The translations under genes and the position numbers were made by a program. From NCBI GenBank assembly GCA_050694015.1, contig JBOGWY010000035.1, positions 1 through 5,361 of the forward strand: a stretch of 5,361 nucleotides of DNA. The letters are read 5' to 3'. This stretch comes from JBOGWY01 sp050694015 (GTDB taxonomy: Bacteria; Actinomycetota; CADDZG01; WHSQ01). Shown in pieces: positions 4,974-5,361 of the stretch. The notes beneath the pieces are model-generated. The model made no database searches and had not been told where the DNA came from. It saw only the letters and a program-made list of their open reading frames with translations. Each line of letters begins with the position of its first letter. The first letter of the stretch is position 1.

Positions 4974-5361
4974 CTAGGTGCGCAGCAACCGAGTGAGCCG
5001 CCCACCGATCATCCATTCCGCGACGTAGAGGTCGCCCCGCGTGTCGACGGCGAGCCCGTGCGGGCTGTTGAAGTAACCAGGCCGTAGATCGCGGGGCGCG
5101 ATGGGGCGTCCTTCGTCATCGAGCGAGTTCGGCCATCCCGCGCGCGCCGGGGCCGCGTCGTTGACGCCGAGGTAGCACACGACGCGGTCCTCTCCGTCCA
5201 GGACCGCGACCCGGGCGGTGAGCTCGGCAACGATCAGCTGTTCGCCGAGCACCGCCAGTGCGCTGGGGAGGCGGAGACCGTCGGAGACCGAACGCAGGAA
5301 CGCGCCGTCGAGGCCGTAGATCTGGATTTCTGTTGTTCTGACGGTCGGTGATGTAGAGCCG
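4974..5361 (-). CDS. NHL-repeat beta-propeller protein, C-terminal part, with an apparent frameshift
   Basis: This is the C-terminal end of a secreted- or periplasmic-type NHL/six-bladed propeller protein; the rest lies beyond the window. Blade motifs read IQIYGLDGAFLRSV (from 5327 leftward), LRLPSALAVLGEQLIVAEL, VAVLDGEDRVVCYLG and FNSPHGLAVDTRGDLYVAEW near the end, finishing with GGRLTRLLRT. The last blade resembles the tail of peptidyl-alpha-hydroxyglycine lyase-like NHL proteins. At the window edge the +1-shifted frame reads RLYITDRQNNR (5361-5329). That is exactly the sequence expected before IQIYGLDG, so one extra base lies in the T-run 5327-5329. With it removed, the frame runs without a break. 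The GTG at 5252 is an internal valine codon, not a start. Whether the gene is truly broken or the base is a sequencing error cannot be told here. Propellers of this kind act as scaffolds or ligand binders; no enzyme role is claimed. Confidence 0.75.
   Translation of the reverse strand, partial: GSTSPTVRTTEIQIYGLDGAFLRSVSDGLRLPSALAVLGEQLIVAELTARVAVLDGEDRVVCYLGVNDAAPARAGWPNSLDDEGRPIAPRDLRPGYFNSPHGLAVDTRGDLYVAEWMIGGRLTRLLRT

Noticed and set aside
5009..5230. Second minus-strand open frame inside the NHL gene
   Set aside because: It is an out-of-frame shadow; the NHL blade motifs are in the neighbouring frame.

Overview
The window is high-GC, tightly packed bacterial chromosome. C/G-rich codon third positions, GTG starts, strong GGAGG ribosome-binding sites and the gene families present (DHFR-like/RibD_C, VOC, DUF4287-SRPBCC, a NodIJ-like ABC-2 exporter, an NHL propeller) suggest a soil-type actinobacterium or close relative. 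That placement is inference from gene content only. No rRNA, tRNA, CRISPR array or transposase was seen. Layout, left to right: (1) positions 1-1816, minus strand, a probable three-gene operon read right to left: a DHFR-like reductase (1816-1172), an ABC ATPase of NodI/DrrA type (1136-210), and the first 71 codons of its ABC-2 permease (213-1), joined to the ATPase by an ATGA overlap. (2) 1817-1917, a 101-bp divergent intergenic region. (3) 1918-2730, plus strand, an orphan ParB-N/DGQHR protein with a possible leaderless GTG start. (4) 2731-2909, a 179-bp gap between convergent genes, holding a striking 59-bp palindromic array of six GGGGT/ACCCC units, a nine-C run and a small hairpin/T-run terminator candidate for the gene to the right. 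(5) 3443-2910, minus strand, a DUF4287 + SRPBCC protein. (6) 3521-4969, plus strand, a compact VOC / DHFR-like / VOC cluster. (7) 4974-5361, minus strand, the C-terminal end of an NHL-type beta-propeller whose frame is broken by one apparent extra base near the window edge.

Functionally, the cluster genes are small single-domain enzymes or ligand binders (two VOC proteins, two paralogous DHFR-like reductases, one SRPBCC) next to a drug/lipid-type exporter. This mix is often seen in actinobacterial accessory regions and fits handling of small toxic or antibiotic-like molecules, but no substrate can be read from the sequence. The ParB-like gene has no ParA partner, no HTH recognisable by eye and no clear parS site. 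It does lie directly upstream of the large palindrome.

The least explained items are the palindromic array at 2808-2866, the orphan DGQHR/ParB-like gene beside it, and the frameshift in the NHL gene. No complete new system is evident; the rest is ordinary genes.
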